Below are positions 9,060 through 20,204 of a DNA stretch of 64,000 nt, piece after piece (the stretch's first letter is position 1; every line of letters starts with the position of its first letter). The position numbers were made by a program, and so were the translations under genes. The notes under the pieces were generated by a model that was given only the letters and a program-made list of their open reading frames with translations, searched no databases and was not told the DNA's origin. The DNA is taken from the NCBI GenBank assembly GCA_022747635.1, contig JAKTNV010000002.1:2026001-2090000 (forward strand), in the 5' to 3' direction. The DNA is from Hetaerina americana (lineage: Eukaryota; Arthropoda; Insecta; Odonata; Calopterygidae).

Positions 9060-10440
9060 GTCAATTACCCTGAATTGTTTCAAAGGTTACGCCATTAAAA
9101 GTGGAATAATTAAATTCCTGATCAGGGAAAGTGCATTCCGATGCATTACTGCCAGGAATTTTCTTCAAGATTTTCCGGCATAAGTAAAATTAAAGGGCTG
9201 TATAAACATACCTTATAAGTTATTTTAATATGAAACTTGTCTAATATGTTGAACTATAAATAACTAATCGATATATTTCCTGTTTTCAGTCGATTCTTCT
9301 CGAAATTCGTAATAATGATGACATCGGGATGGGTATCGTGCTGAGTTTCTTGATTTGAAAACATTTGCATCGCTCGTCTTTATCAATGTGAACTTGTTTG
9401 AATGGCGGCAATCAGAATATTACTATAAAAACTTAAAATCTTTTTTCAAGTCACCCTTTGTGAAATTTTAAAAATCAATTGCCTAAGATAAACTGCATTT
9501 AATGCGGAAATACAGATAAATAATAGGACGTGAATACGTGGTTCCGACTGCTAAATACAAGTAACAAAATCCTTGTAGTCTAAGCTAAACTAAGAAGAGC
9601 TAACAAGATAAAAGGGTGACTGATGCAAGATGGTTCACTGGTTGCTAAAATGTATCATATGCAAATATATGACCACAAACATTAAATACTTTTCGGCGTA
9701 TTTGCAAAGAATAGCCCTTGATGAATGAACAAGGCAAATGACACTTCTTTCCCCCTAACGGCTACCACGAATAGCTTCCATAACTTCTATTGGTATAATA
9801 TCAAAATTGGCTGACTTCTATTGGTATGATATCAAAATGTATGCAAAGTACATGAAAATATATCTTCATTAACTCTTCGAGGTCAAAGCACAATTCTATT
9901 CCATTTTCATGGCATAATTTCAATGAAAATATAATCCAACCAAAGTCTTCATCCAAAGGTCAGTTTGATGGGAAGGAGGTTTGGAGTTGATGCAAAACTA
10001 AGTCGTAAAGCATACCTTCGGGTATCTTTCCCAGTTCCGCCTGAGGCTTCCTTAGCAACAAGGCAATTCTGGCACAAAGAATGCCGCACATTTTAGGGTT
10101 TAGGCTGTGGTGTTCAAAGGATCGTCCCTTCCGCTCTCATTCCCTCCCACTTCGAAGTACCATCGTAAAAATTGTGAAAAACACTACCAAATGCATTTAT
10201 AATTCCGTTAAAACCGTATTTTGGCAAGAATATAAATCAGTATATTACTAATTGCATGCATGCCTTTATAATTTTGATATTATTTTAAAACTTGAACGAT
10301 TTTATCATTTGTCGAGAAAATTGGGAAATAACAGACTGTTTGAAATTATTATGAAAATCAGGAGATTAATATTTGTTCTTTTTGGCGTAGCCGAGGTCAC
10401 TACCTGCGTGTGTGTAGCATAGTTGTCGATCCAGCTGCAA
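9060..10440. other. AT-rich stretch, nothing identified
   Basis: No supported feature. A local near-duplicate, CTTCTATTGGTAT, occurs twice near 9785 and 9818. Confidence 0.5.
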
Positions 10441-10466
10441 TGGTTCGTGGTGACGCCCGATAGAGC

Positions 10467-10755
10467 GGGGGATCAAGATGGTGTAGTGGCTTTATCACCA
10501 AAAGGGCTCGGGTTCGAATCCTGGAGGAGGCAGATATTTTTCAGTGGTATCTCGATCCCTACTTGAGGTACTTTGCAATGGAGGGCACTTTGAGTGAGTA
10601 CGCCGTCCGTTGGATGGGACGTTAAGCTGCGGACCCCTTGGCGCCTTTCGTAAAGAGTAGGCTAATGCCGACGCCGGGTTTCTCTCCACCCTTCCTCCTC
10701 TCCCATCCATCCATCCCTAAGGATGCAAATAACCTCAGATATCGGTCTCTGACCT
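10467..10755 (+). mobile_element. tRNA-derived SINE, copy 2
   Basis: This has the same order as copy 1: GGATCAAGATGGTGTAGTGG, the B box GGGTTCGAATCCTGG (about 10509-10523), CAGTGGTATCTCGATCCCTA, GGATGGGACGTTAA, GCCGACGCCGGG, and the end motif ATCGGTCTCTGACC. The family A Penelope copy begins within 20 bases of its 3' end. Confidence 0.8.
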
Positions 10756-10767
10756 AAGCTCTCATCT

Positions 10768-12262
10768 GTGGCCACGAGAATGGCCACAATAGACGTTACA
10801 TCCCGCCACACCTCCATTCCCCACAGGGAAGACCTAGAATCCCAGAAATATCAACTCTCCCTACGACCCACACCACACACCCCATCCACGGATTTCCTCA
10901 TCGAACTGGCTCAACTCGTCCTAACCAAAAATGCTTTCAAATTTAACGACAAAATCTATTTACAAACAAAAGTCACCGCAAAGGGCACGCGTATGGTTCC
11001 TGCATACGCCAATCTTTTTTCGGTTAAACTTGAATATACTTTTCTCCACCGACAAACCCTCAAACCATTCTTCTGGGCTCGCTACATCCACGACTTTTTC
11101 CTCCTTTGGTCCCACGGACTTCATCCTTCTTCAGTTCCTCTCTCATACTTCTCCTTCTCCCCATCTTCCTCGTCATCTATATCTTATTTAAATATTACTT
11201 TCCTAGATATCGACATTCACCTCCAGAACAATAAATTTAACACCTCAGTACAAACTAAACTGACCAAGAGCAAATAATACCTTAATTTTAATACTGGATA
11301 CCCAGCACACATAAAACGCTCCATCCCCTTCTCACTCTCATTCCGTGGTCTCCGCAACGACACCCCCTCCCATTAGAAATACATAGACCAGCTAAATGAC
11401 TCTCTCAGAAAACGCGGGTACCCTGAAAAACTATTAAATAGTAAAATCCTCAAACCATCAACCCAATACTCTCCCCAAACCAAACCGCCCAAAATGCCCC
11501 GATCTTATCACCACTTTCTTCCCCGGAACCCTTATAATTAAACATTTAATTCGTGAACTCTTCCCAATCATTAATAACACTCAGTCCACATCACTTTTAT
11601 TTCCACATTGTCCCTCCGTTTCGTTTAAAGGCCCGTCGAACTTGCGAGACATCTTCAAGTCGACTAAACCACCTGCGAGCACCCCCGTCTCTTACCCGCC
11701 CCTGTCCGCACTATGCAACCGCCCACGCTGCAAATGCTGCCACCTTCTAAGACCCTACACCTCCCTTACTACCATCTCCCAACCCGACGCCACCTGCACC
11801 TTAAAAAACATTACATATCGCCTTTCCTGTAACTTCTGCCCTGCCTTCTACGTGGGCGAATGCAACACCACCCTTTCGCTCCGCATGAATAACCACCGCT
11901 ACTCCACCAAATTTCCCACTTTCCTTATTTATCCTATCCCTACTCACCCTGCTTCCCATGACTTATCTTTCGATGACTGCTTCTCTTTTTCAGTTATTGA
12001 AACCCTTCCCAAATCTGCAAGTAGCATAGAGATGAGAACCCGCGAGATGGCGCATATCTGGGTGCTCCAGTCATTTAAACCTCCCGGGTTGAATCACGTC
12101 CACTGAATCCATCCAATGGCCACCTACATATCCCCTTCCATCCCCTTGTCTGTGTCCTATTAGTTCCTAACTTCTCCTCGCCTCACCCTTTCCCCACACA
12201 TATCCTCTCCGCTCTTCCCCCTAGAACGGCATTTTGATGACGACGGCCGCGCAAGTTACATA
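10768..12262 (+). mobile_element. Penelope-like element family A: RT fragment, GIY-YIG nuclease, decayed hammerhead
   Basis: The first frame (10768-11277) reads ATIDVTSRHTSIPHREDLE (RT motif A region), AFKFNDKIYLQTKVTAKGT then RMVPAYANLF (motif B), and ARYIHDFFLLW, in which the catalytic YIDD has become YIHD. After frame breaks at about 11280-11640, a second frame (11642-12106) carries the Cys pattern CNRPRCKCC. It then has the GIY-YIG-type nuclease: ITYRLSCNFCPAFYVGECN, LRMNNHR, VIETLP and SFKPPGLN. The nuclease frame is intact. The end holds TTGATGACGACGGCCG, a damaged hammerhead core. The 5' RT fingers are missing. The element is dead as a whole. Confidence 0.8.
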
Positions 12263-12269
12263 TATATAT

Positions 12270-13500
12270 GTACATATATAATTGTTATTATTATTTCGTA
12301 ATCTATCGGCTAGGTAGGCTCTAGGATGGATATAACTACCAAATAAATATTTTGTGACTTCTAACAAAACACAATCCATCAGCCTACTCTGCATCAAGTC
12401 CTCTTCATCTCTGAGTACTTCCTTCCTCTCTTCATCCCGTCCAACCTCCCTATCCTGTTCCTGCCCTTTCCTCTTTTGCCCAACATTCTACCCTCTATTA
12501 CAGTCTTCAACATCCCACTGCCGGCCTATTTCCCCTTCATCCAATTTTCCTGCCTCCATAGGATTTCTCCCAACAAACCCCTCTCTTCGCCCACCATACC
12601 AAGTACTTCCTCATTTGCTTTCTTCTCTATCTATTTCACCTTCTCCATTCTTCTCCACCCCCCATTTCAAAAGCCTCCAATTTATGTCCATCCTCCTGCT
12701 TCAGTGATCATGTTTCCGCGCCGTACATAGCTACGCTCCATATCAAAGTTTTTACGAGTCTTTTCTTAATATCCTTCCTCAACGTCCCCCTCATCAATTC
12801 CCTCCTCCTTGTGAAAGTCTCTTTGCCTTGCGCAATTCTTCTCCTTGCATCTCTACTACTTCGACCATTTTGGTCCAAAACGCTTCCGAGATACGTAACT
12901 GATCCACCTACTCTAGTTAATGCCCTTCTATTTTAATGCTAGCCTTAGCCCTTTTATTTCGGGAAAATCGCATAATCTTTGTTTTATTTATATTTATTCT
13001 CATCTCATATCTATCACACTGAGTGTCGAATTCACTCATCAATGTTTGCAACCCCATGGCTGGCTGATAAATTAGAGCTTATTCATCAACACACCTATCT
13101 GATTTTACGGATTCCCGGCCAACGTTCGTTTGTCTCCAGTTCTTCCAATGCCTCGTTTGTCATTTCCTACTAATACGAGGGGGGTCTGAAAATTTTTCGA
13201 CCTAAAAAATATATAAGACATGTTTTCTGAATTTCCTGAGTCGGAATCTTTTCAGACCACCCATGTATATGTTGAACAGCACCAGTGATAATGGACCACC
13301 CTGCCTTCCTCACACTGCCCATCCGGACTCTGTTCCCCACTCACACTCGAGCAGTCTGAGACATGTACAACTTTAAGATTAGCCTCCTGCCCCTCCAATC
13401 GATTCCTATTTTCTGCAATGCTATAACTTATTTTTCCCAATTCACTCTAACAAACGCCTTTTCGAAATCTACAGGTAAGTACATCCTGATTTCTCACTCT
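12270..13500 (-). mobile_element. RTE-like LINE, RT to 3' end, inverted and broken
   Basis: On the minus strand the order is FVEIDFEKAFV-like near 13440-13470, NRNRLEGQEANLKVVHVSD (13300-13420), the QPAMGLQTLMSEFDTQCD and RYEMRININK blocks (12990-13070), and then the C-terminal zone WRRMEKVK (12600-12660) and EGRMLGKRGKG-like (12470). This is the same layout as the plus-strand copies at 13885-14500 and 54130-55125. A short inverted-repeat insert sits at 13174-13262. Several frame breaks make it dead. Confidence 0.7.
13174..13262. mobile_element. Very short terminal-inverted-repeat element
   Basis: The left end GGGGGTCTGAAAATTTTTCG and the right end (minus strand) GGTGGTCTGAAAAGATTCCG are imperfect inverted repeats of about 20 bases around roughly 45 bases of AT-rich core. 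It interrupts the RTE frame just before the segment at 13260. It looks like a minimal deletion derivative of a DNA transposon. Confidence 0.5.
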
Positions 13501-13826
13501 TTCTCTGAACCTCACTTCGACTTGTGTTGTAGTGACGATTACCCTTCAGCACGCTGAAGAGGGCTACTTTGTGGCCGAAATACGCGTATTCGTATTCACC
13601 TTTCTTATCCTCTCCTTTTTTACCTTTTACCCCTTTTACCTACCTCATTATCCTTTTTTACCTTTACCCCTTTTTGACTTGTGGCGCTAGCCAATTAATT
13701 TAATTTTCACTTTGTTTAGAAAGGTAAACTGTTTACGGCTATTGGAGTTTCAAATTTATTATACATCCTGATTGTATTCTATATTCCTCTCGATTAGTGA
13801 TCTCATTACGTTTATATATGTTTATA

Positions 13827-13830
13827 TGTA

Positions 13831-13880
<50 letters not shown>

Positions 13881-13882
13881 TT
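13827..13882. repeat. (AT)n microsatellite
   Basis: A TA repeat of about 45 bases, directly before an RTE 3' fragment. Confidence 0.9.
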
Positions 13883-13884
13883 AA

Positions 13885-14505
13885 AATAAGAGGGCAAAAA
13901 CTAGAGTAGGTAGAACAGTTTACGTATCTCGGAAGTGTTTTGGACCAACACGGTCAAAGTAGTAGGAACGTAGGAAGAAGAATTGCATTCGGCAAAGAGG
14001 CTTTTACAAGGAGGGAGTTGATGAGAGGGACGCTGAGTAAGGATGTTAAGAAAATACTCGAAAAAACTTTGATATGGAGCGTAGCTATGTACGGCGCGGA
14101 AACGTGGTCAACGTGGTTTAAACGTGGTCTTTTGAAATGTGGGTGTGGAGAAGAATGGAGAAGGTGAAATGGACAGAGAAGAAAACAAATGAGGAAGTTC
14201 TTGGTATGGTGGGCGAAGAGAGGGGTTTGTTGGGAGAAATCCTATTGAGGCAGGAAAAGTGGATGAAGGGTATTGACCGGCAGCGGGATGTTGAAGACTG
14301 TGATAGAGGGGAGAATGTTAGGCAAACGAGGAAAGGGAAGGAACAGGATAGGGATGTTGGACGGGATGAAGAAAGTACTCATGGATGAAGAGGGACCTGA
14401 TGTAGAGCAGGATACTGGATTTTGTGTTTTGTTAGGAATCACAAAATATTTATTTAGTAGCAGTGTCCATCCAAAAACCTACCTTAACCGGTATAATACC
14501 TAATA
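13885..14505 (+). mobile_element. RTE-like LINE, 3' end
   Basis: The plus strand reads FTYLGSVLDQHGQSSRNVG, RIAFGKEAFTR, LMRGTLSKDVKKILEKTLIW, VAMYGAETW, then WTEKKTNEEVLGMVGEERGL and IEGRMLGKRGKGRNRIGML. This is the region downstream of the RT in the RTE family. The 3' UTR ends TCCATCCAAAAACCTACCTT followed by (TAA)n-like sequence. A short duplication near 14110 and frame shifts break the frame. Confidence 0.75.
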
Positions 14506-14559
14506 ATAATATACACACACATAGAACTATATCTTGCCTCCTCTCCTCAAATAAAGAAA

Positions 14560-16350
14560 TAAATAAGCAAAGCGCCCCTTCCCGCACCGGTCGAGCAAGG
14601 AAAGGAAGGGAGACCTTTAAACCCCACTGACCGCATTGTTACGCGGCCATTACACGGGCGCACGCATTCAGGGGGGACACGTTTTCCTCCGTCTCCCGGG
14701 AAGAGAGGGAGCGCGGGGAGGCGCACACCGCGAGCGGGCACCGCCCCCAGCCCCCCCTGCCTCGGGAGCGCGCCTCGCCCCCCACCTACCGCCGCACGCC
14801 GCAAACTGCAGCACGAGAGAAGACTCCACCCCTCCGGAGAGCCACCACTTCAGTCCGTGCAGCTTCCCTCCCTCGCCGCTCCACAAACGACCATTCCGTC
14901 TCCCCGACAAGCCCCCCATCTTCAAACTCTCTTCCCCCCCCCCCTTTCCCTCCCACTTTCCCCTCACCCCCAGAGGGAGAGCCCTATCTAAAAAGCCCCG
15001 AAGAGGCGCCGACTCTGAAATACGCGCCACGTCCCGCCCCCGCCCTTTTTCCAGGGAATCGCTTCTCTGGTTCCAAAAAACACCCAGAGCAGCGGGGAAG
15101 TGAAGGGGGCGAACCCTACTTATATCGACGGCGGGGATCACATGCAACGAGACGAACTCGAACGAGCGACACGGCGAGGTCCGCACCTTACAATTCCACG
15201 CCCTTTTGAAACGGGTTTTTTTTTAACGGCGATAGTCACACAGCATAATGGTGAAGGCCCACTTGCTTTTCGTCGAATCGACGCTTTTGGTTCCGCTGCG
15301 CATCAAGAGGGGGACTCGATGCCTAGATGAGACACGGTAATGCAGTTCGGCGACGTAATGCGTGTGATATGAGACTCATTTACGTATTTATGGCTTAAAA
15401 ACAATCACCACTGCCCTCCGTCTCCTAGACGGGTTGGGAGAGGAGGTAGGAGGGATTGGGGGGGGGCGAGAGGGAGGGAGTCTTGAGTGGACAGCAGAAT
15501 AAATAAAAGAGCAAGAGGGGAAGCGAAGAGGGGGCATAGAAGAGCGGGGAGGGGGGGCGGCTAGAGGGGTGGACGGGGGGAGCAGTGCGTGGGGTGACCT
15601 TGACCTTCATCAAAGTCAACGAGGGGAGGGAGGATAGGGTAGGGGTGGAGGGTGTGTGTGTGTGCGTGAATGTGTTTGTGAGTCTGTCGGGTGGGGAAGG
15701 GAAGTTAACGGGGAGAATCCATATGGCGAGAATGGGAAGGAGGAAATGCAGGGAGGGGGTGGCGGGAAGGGGCAGGAGGGTGACGACGGACTTGGGCTCG
15801 ATCGAGGAAGGGGTTCGCCCGGGTTATTGGGAATGATTGAGAAGGGACGAGGGTGCATACGGACACTACACGAAAGGTTAAGGACCATTTACCCTTTGGG
15901 TATGAGTGGAGAATATTTTAACTATATATCTTTAAATTACGACAAAATGATGGTCAAAGTTCTCATTTTTAATCGCAGACAACGTACATGAAAGGAAAAA
16001 AGGATGGCGGTCCACGTTTTTACGGCGTTGATGCGGCCCACTGTGGCACTCTGTTCGAAACCGCCCCCGGCCCCACTCGCCGCTGGGGCGCTGAGGAAGT
16101 GTGACGGCCGCGGACGTGGGAATGCAGTGAATTCGAGGGGGAGGGGGGGGGAGGTTGAGTGGTCTCGCAGTGGTCGCGCTCGCTCGTCCGTCGCAACCAG
16201 TGCTGACGTGCCTTTCCGCACGCCGAGGTCAATCATCTTCGATAAATTTATTCCGCTTCCAAAATACGTAGGATTCTTTCAGGAGAGTTTCCCATTCATC
16301 ATGAAACTTCTCGTGAGGGTTAATTGTCCGTTTTTGGCGCTGACCGGCTG
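14560..16350. other. GC-rich and purine-rich tracts, no gene supported
   Basis: About 14580-15110 and 16040-16240 are GC-rich with many CpG; 15440-15800 is a G-rich tract with a GTGTGTGTG run near 15650. Long open frames exist on both strands (for example 14668-15186 minus), but they are low complexity (Arg, Gly, Pro, Ser) and show no domain. They may mark a CpG island. A promoter is possible but not shown. Confidence 0.35.
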
Positions 16351-16359
16351 TCGCTGAAA

Positions 16360-16515
16360 GGTGACCTCCTCTGCAGGAGCGTAACCTGGCGTCTCGACGC
16401 TAGTTTTCGACTCCGTGGGTTCGAGTCACTGCCTGATTCTGGCGGGAGTTCAATTTGGCAAACTTCACATGCTTGAATAAAATTACACAACACTACGAAG
16501 TTCATAAAACATCGC
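16360..16515 (+). mobile_element. Possible tRNA-derived SINE-like fragment
   Basis: TAACCTGGCGTCTCGACGCT is followed by GGGTTCGAGTCACTGCC, a B-box-like T arm, and then a tail GCTTGAATAAAATTACAC. It is single copy in this window. Confidence 0.3.
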
Positions 16516-16708
16516 TGAACACTTCGAGGATAAGGGAATAAGATCCTAACTGATGAAGCAGCTCACTTTGGAAAATTTCGATTATTTAATGATTAAACGA
16601 TTCCGTATTATACACGGGGATTACCAGGCAGGGTTAAGTTTTGAAAAATGGCATTTAGAATTGACGTACAATATATGTATGATTAAAAATAGATATTAAA
16701 GATTATTA

Positions 16709-16770
<62 letters not shown>

Positions 16771-16785
16771 TATATAATATATATG
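16709..16785. repeat. (AT)n microsatellite
   Basis: About 75 bases of TA repeat abut the left end of a mariner that targets TA. Confidence 0.9.
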
Positions 16786-16791
16786 TATATA

Positions 16792-17544
16792 CGAGGGTCA
16801 TCCGGAAAGTAGTACCCGTTCGTGAAATAAAGACACAAAAGTAAATATTAACAAACATAAAAAATTTTATTTGAAAGAGGATACTTTAAACTACTTCTCA
16901 ACATAATCTCCAAGCAAATTAAGGCATTTGTCATAACGTGTGACAAGTTTCTGTATTCCTGCTGCATAGTCCTTCGCCGCCAGCTCATTGAGATACGCGA
17001 GGGACCCATCTTGCACAAATTTTTGCATAATGCAGATGGTGTTTAACAATTTCATGAACAATTGTTCGAGAAACATTGGGAAAATGCTCACAGATGTCAT
17101 CAATTGTGACGCGCCGATCGTTCCTCACGAATTCGTCAACTGAGCTCACCAGTTGGTCTGTAATGACAGACGGTCTCCCCGAACGCTCATCGTCGTGTGT
17201 GTTCCCCCTCCCCATGTTGAAGTTGCGACACCACCGCCGAACAGACGACTCGTCCATTACATTGTCTCCATACACCTCCTTTAATTGGCGATGAATATCA
17301 CATGGGCGAACGTTTCTTGCATTGAGGAATTTAATCACTGCCCTCACTTCACAACTGGCGGCGTTCTCAATTTTTTTAAACATTGTAAACAATCACAGAA
17401 ACAACACAGGCAATGCTAGCGTCACGCAACTTGGCTCAGAGAAGGCAGACAAGCCACTGAAGCTATCTGACCTCGTCCAGCGGCTACTCGCGTCGTCAGC
17501 ACTTCATGCGGCACGAACGGGTACTACTTTCCGGATGACCCTCG
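16792..17544 (-). mobile_element. Deletion-derivative mariner keeping the DNA-binding half
   Basis: Terminal inverted repeats CGAGGGTCATCCGGAAAGTA (left; inverse at the right end) are near perfect over about 33 bases and are flanked by TA. The 753-bp element is roughly half the usual mariner length. It holds an intact frame for the N-terminal helix-turn-helix part and then jumps to the C-terminal tail. All of the catalytic D,D34D region is gone. Confidence 0.9.
16985..17392 (-). CDS. Mariner transposase N-terminal domain, 135-residue intact frame without catalytic core
   Basis: The protein starts MFTMFKKIENAASCEVRAVI. It contains LKEVYGDNVMDESSVRRWC (first helix-turn-helix), DDERSGRPSVIT (the GRPS linker) and DDICEHFPNVSRTIVHEIV (second helix-turn-helix), and it ends WVPRVSQ. 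A complete mariner transposase is about 340-350 residues with GDETW, HHDNAP and PDLAP-type blocks; none is present. A nearby out-of-frame tail, LAAKDYAAGIQKLVTRYDKC, ending LLGDYVEK, is the original C-terminus. If expressed, the product could bind the family's terminal repeats without cutting. Expression is unproven. Confidence 0.7.
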   Translation of the reverse strand: MFTMFKKIENAASCEVRAVIKFLNARNVRPCDIHRQLKEVYGDNVMDESSVRRWCRNFNMGRGNTHDDERSGRPSVITDQLVSSVDEFVRNDRRVTIDDICEHFPNVSRTIVHEIVKHHLHYAKICARWVPRVSQ

Positions 17545-17922
17545 TATATAATATAATTAGTAAAGTAAATATTAAAAAATAATAAAGCCTAGGGATTTAG
17601 GTATCAGCATTGATAATTGATGATTTTATTCGGAAGATTCGAATAAGTACCTCGGAATGACAAGTCCTCCCATATTGCCAAGGGAGATACGCATGCATTC
17701 AAAATAAATTGTAGACACGCTCTTGTTAAAAATACTGTTGGGGAAGCGATTTATAACTCAAAGATAGTTTGTTACTGTCGAACTTCACTGAAAATAAAGT
17801 GCCGATGAATGGGGGATGTCGAGAAAAGCATCCCTTGTGATGCTATGCTAGGCGAATTAGCATGGTTCAACAAAGCAAAGTGTATTCGCTAAGCAAAAAA
17901 TAGCGAAAAATTACAAACAGTA

Positions 17923-18008
17923 TGAGGGTAAAAAGGAACTTAACACTTCCACAATTAAGATGAATTAAATCTTTATTGTGGAATTATTAAGTTTATTTTT
18001 ACCCTCAT
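17923..18008. repeat. Imperfect palindrome with about 39-bp arms
   Basis: The left arm ATGAGGGTAAAAAGGAACTT continues through CTTCCACAATTAAGA. The right arm, read in reverse, has ATGAGGGTAAAAATAAACTT and ATTCCACAATAAAGA, around a loop TGAATTAAA. Confidence 0.75.
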
Positions 18009-18009
18009 G

Positions 18010-18070
18010 ATTAAGGAATTCCACAAAGTTAAACCTGAAACTGTTACACAAACAGTAGGCATAGAATGTT
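18010..18070 (+). mobile_element. Penelope-like leader fragment
   Basis: GAATTCCACAAAGTTAAACC encodes EFHKVKPETV, close to DFHKVEPETI that follows the hammerhead module at 4889. Both lie just downstream of a palindromic or terminal-repeat structure. The fragment is short, so confidence is limited. Confidence 0.35.
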
Positions 18071-18074
18071 CCTA

Positions 18075-18980
18075 AAATTCTAAAGACTTGCGTTGTAAAT
18101 TATTTACAACTCAAAAACCAGATAAAAATTATTGAAAAATATTAGAGGGCAGTTTTACATCTGAAATTAATTCAATTACTTATGGCTCTACTTATATATT
18201 TAAATCAGTCCAAGAATTTCAAATGAGAGGAATGTGTCAAAGCTAAGATAATTAACCCTTTTCCGTTAATAGCACAAATCAGAATCAACTTAGAATATCT
18301 CCCTCCTAGTTCGATTGTTCAGAGCCATTTCTTAACCCCTCATCTCTTTTTGCTCGTGTTTGAAGCAACGGGGTGGCTAGAGTGGTGGGCATCCAGCTAC
18401 GCCAGGAAGAATTAACAATACACGGCTTGGGTCACAAATGCATTTATACTCAGAGAAAATCTCGTACATCTTCGGAGCGAGATATCCAATGGTGTTCCGC
18501 CGCTCCTGCCGGCGTCAATATTAGTCGATCTGCATCCAGTTCAGATGAGTCCCTATTTACATTTCTACGTGGGCGTTTTCAGACGAAAACGACCCCAATT
18601 AGGATGTTTCCTACTTTTTTATTTGTGTCAGTATGATAGCTTATCCGCAGGGGATTGATTAAGCTACGGCTACCCTTGCCCGAAACATAAGCAGTTACTA
18701 TTATCTCGAGAGAACATTCACGCAAAATGCATGGGTGCGAAACACATTGACGTGCGAATGTGGGCGGGAGAAATAAATGATTCACGTACGGTGCTGCAGA
18801 CAAAGAAGAGTAAGCTTCAGCTCCAATCGTTTCCATTCAAAATTCTTTTCCAGCCACGACTTTTATTTAGTCAGTAGTTTGGGGAAGGATTGAAAGCAGT
18901 GTCACAAGCGTCCGACCTACCCTTTTGAAGCCAAATACTAACTTATCCTAACTTGATGAAAATCAATATATAAGGAAAAA
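18075..18980. other. Unassigned AT-rich stretch
   Basis: No recognisable feature. Frames at 18373-18636 and 18579-18836 have no motif. Confidence 0.4.
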
Positions 18981-18984
18981 CGTC

Positions 18985-19850
18985 TTAAAAAAGAGACTGA
19001 GGGAAGAATCCATCATTCAGTGGCAATCTGACTGGGATATCAGCGATAAAGGCTCATACACAAAGGACATTTTCCCTGTTATTTGCGATAGATTAAAACT
19101 AAAAATCAACCTTTCACACAAATGTACCCAAATACTATCAGGCCATGGAAATTTTTCAAATTACCTTCACAAAATTGGGAAATCGAGAAATAACCTATGT
19201 GATATCTGCTTAACAGAGGACACCGCCAAACACAGAATTGAAGAATGTATCCGTTAAGAAAAAAAAAGACTAGAAATATGGCATAACATGGCGGTGAAGA
19301 AAATTAAATTGCGCGAAATAGTATTATTCTGCTTAAACACCAATTGTAAACTCCTATCTGATTTCGTCGCATGAGTGGTAATTAAGCAATGTAAGCAGAC
19401 ACATCTAACGCATTTTACTGTCAGTGTAAATTTTCGTATTTAACGTGCTCTACAACCAGGCGAAAAATCAAAATATATCATACATTCACGATACAAATTA
19501 TTTTTATCTGTATATATTATGCTGTGTTTCTGTACTTGTGCTGATTATTGTGAAAATATGTACTAATTGTACTTGAAGTGCCTAAATTCTAATGTTCTGT
19601 GTATTCTGTGAATGGCTAAGTGTGTAATTCCAAATGTATTATTATGTATGTTTTGGATACTTGAGAGTTTATGTAAATAACTGTTTTAAAATCTCACATC
19701 GAGTAACTTTGGCGATTGAAGACAAAAGGGGAATTTAAGCGTGAGCAGGTATCCCCTCAATCAACATATAGCAGTGTTGTATAACTATGTATGTTGCTAC
19801 TGGAATAAACTATTGATCTACGGGGAGGAGACTCACCGTAGAATTTTTAA
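18985..19850 (+). mobile_element. LINE of the Jockey/R1/I group, C-terminal end and 3' UTR
   Basis: The plus strand reads KRLREESIIQWQSDWDISDK, then TQILSGHGNFSNYLHKIGKS and NNLCDICLTEDTAKHRIEEC. The last part is the C-terminal CCHC zinc knuckle found after the RNase H region in many LINEs (C-x2-C-x8-H-x4-C spacing here). It is followed by an AT-rich 3' UTR to about 19850 ending in an A run. No RT is present. Confidence 0.65.
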
Positions 19851-19884
19851 AAAAAACTTATCCTAGATACTTGACCTGTTTGCA

Positions 19885-20204
19885 GATTCCAAAAAAGCCG
19901 CGGGAGATACCGCAAAAGTAACTTTTACCGGAGTCATTCGCTAATGTGCATTTCAATGCAATAATTTCAGAGTGTAAAAATCAATCGCCTTGACTGGGAT
20001 TCGAACCCAGATCCCTCAATGTCCGGTCGAGTGCTTTAGCTAGTTAAGCTATCGAGGCGTCTTCTTAAACTCTGAAATTTCTGGGTCTTTAAAGGAACAA
20101 GATGTTGTGTCGACCGAATACCGTATATAAAATGTCACAGGCATTCGTAGTCTCGAGCGACGCGCCACAATCCACGAGGGTAAAGCCAACTTTTAAGCAC
20201 TTAG
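19885..20204 (-). mobile_element. tRNA-bearing foldback element, copy 2 (one end)
   Basis: It starts GATTCCAAAAAAGCCGCGGG, with GGAGTCATTCGCTAA, CAATAATTTCAGAGTG and then a tRNA-like segment (19987-20058). The body, CAAGATGTTGTGTCGACCG... to GCCAACTTTTAAGCACTT, matches 48290-48400 in inverted orientation. The far terminal repeat is absent; CR1 sequence begins at about 20205. Confidence 0.65.
19987..20058 (-). tRNA. tRNA-like cloverleaf inside foldback (pseudogene or SINE-type)
   Basis: The 72-nt minus-strand sequence folds well. The acceptor pairs GCCTCGA with TCAAGGC (one mismatch), the D stem pairs GCTT with AAGC perfectly, the anticodon stem pairs CTCGA with TTGAG, and the T arm is CTGGG/TTCGAAT/CCCAG. 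The anticodon loop is CCGGACA, giving GGA at positions 34-36. Position 33 is C instead of U, and there is no long variable arm as serine tRNA would need. I therefore read it as a tRNA-derived module and not a working tRNA-Ser gene. Confidence 0.6.

Noticed and set aside
11642..12106. Stand-alone GIY-YIG host gene
   Set aside because: It is preceded by Penelope RT motifs in the right order and followed by the same 3' sequence as another fragment, so it belongs to a Penelope-like element.
14547..16357. Several 80-170-residue open frames on both strands
   Set aside because: GC-rich low-complexity sequence gives few stops; the peptides are Arg/Gly/Pro/Ser-rich with no motif and overlap each other in all frames.
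19987..20058. Functional tRNA-Ser(GGA) gene
   Set aside because: Position 33 is not U, serine tRNAs need a long variable arm, and the unit is embedded in a repeated foldback element.
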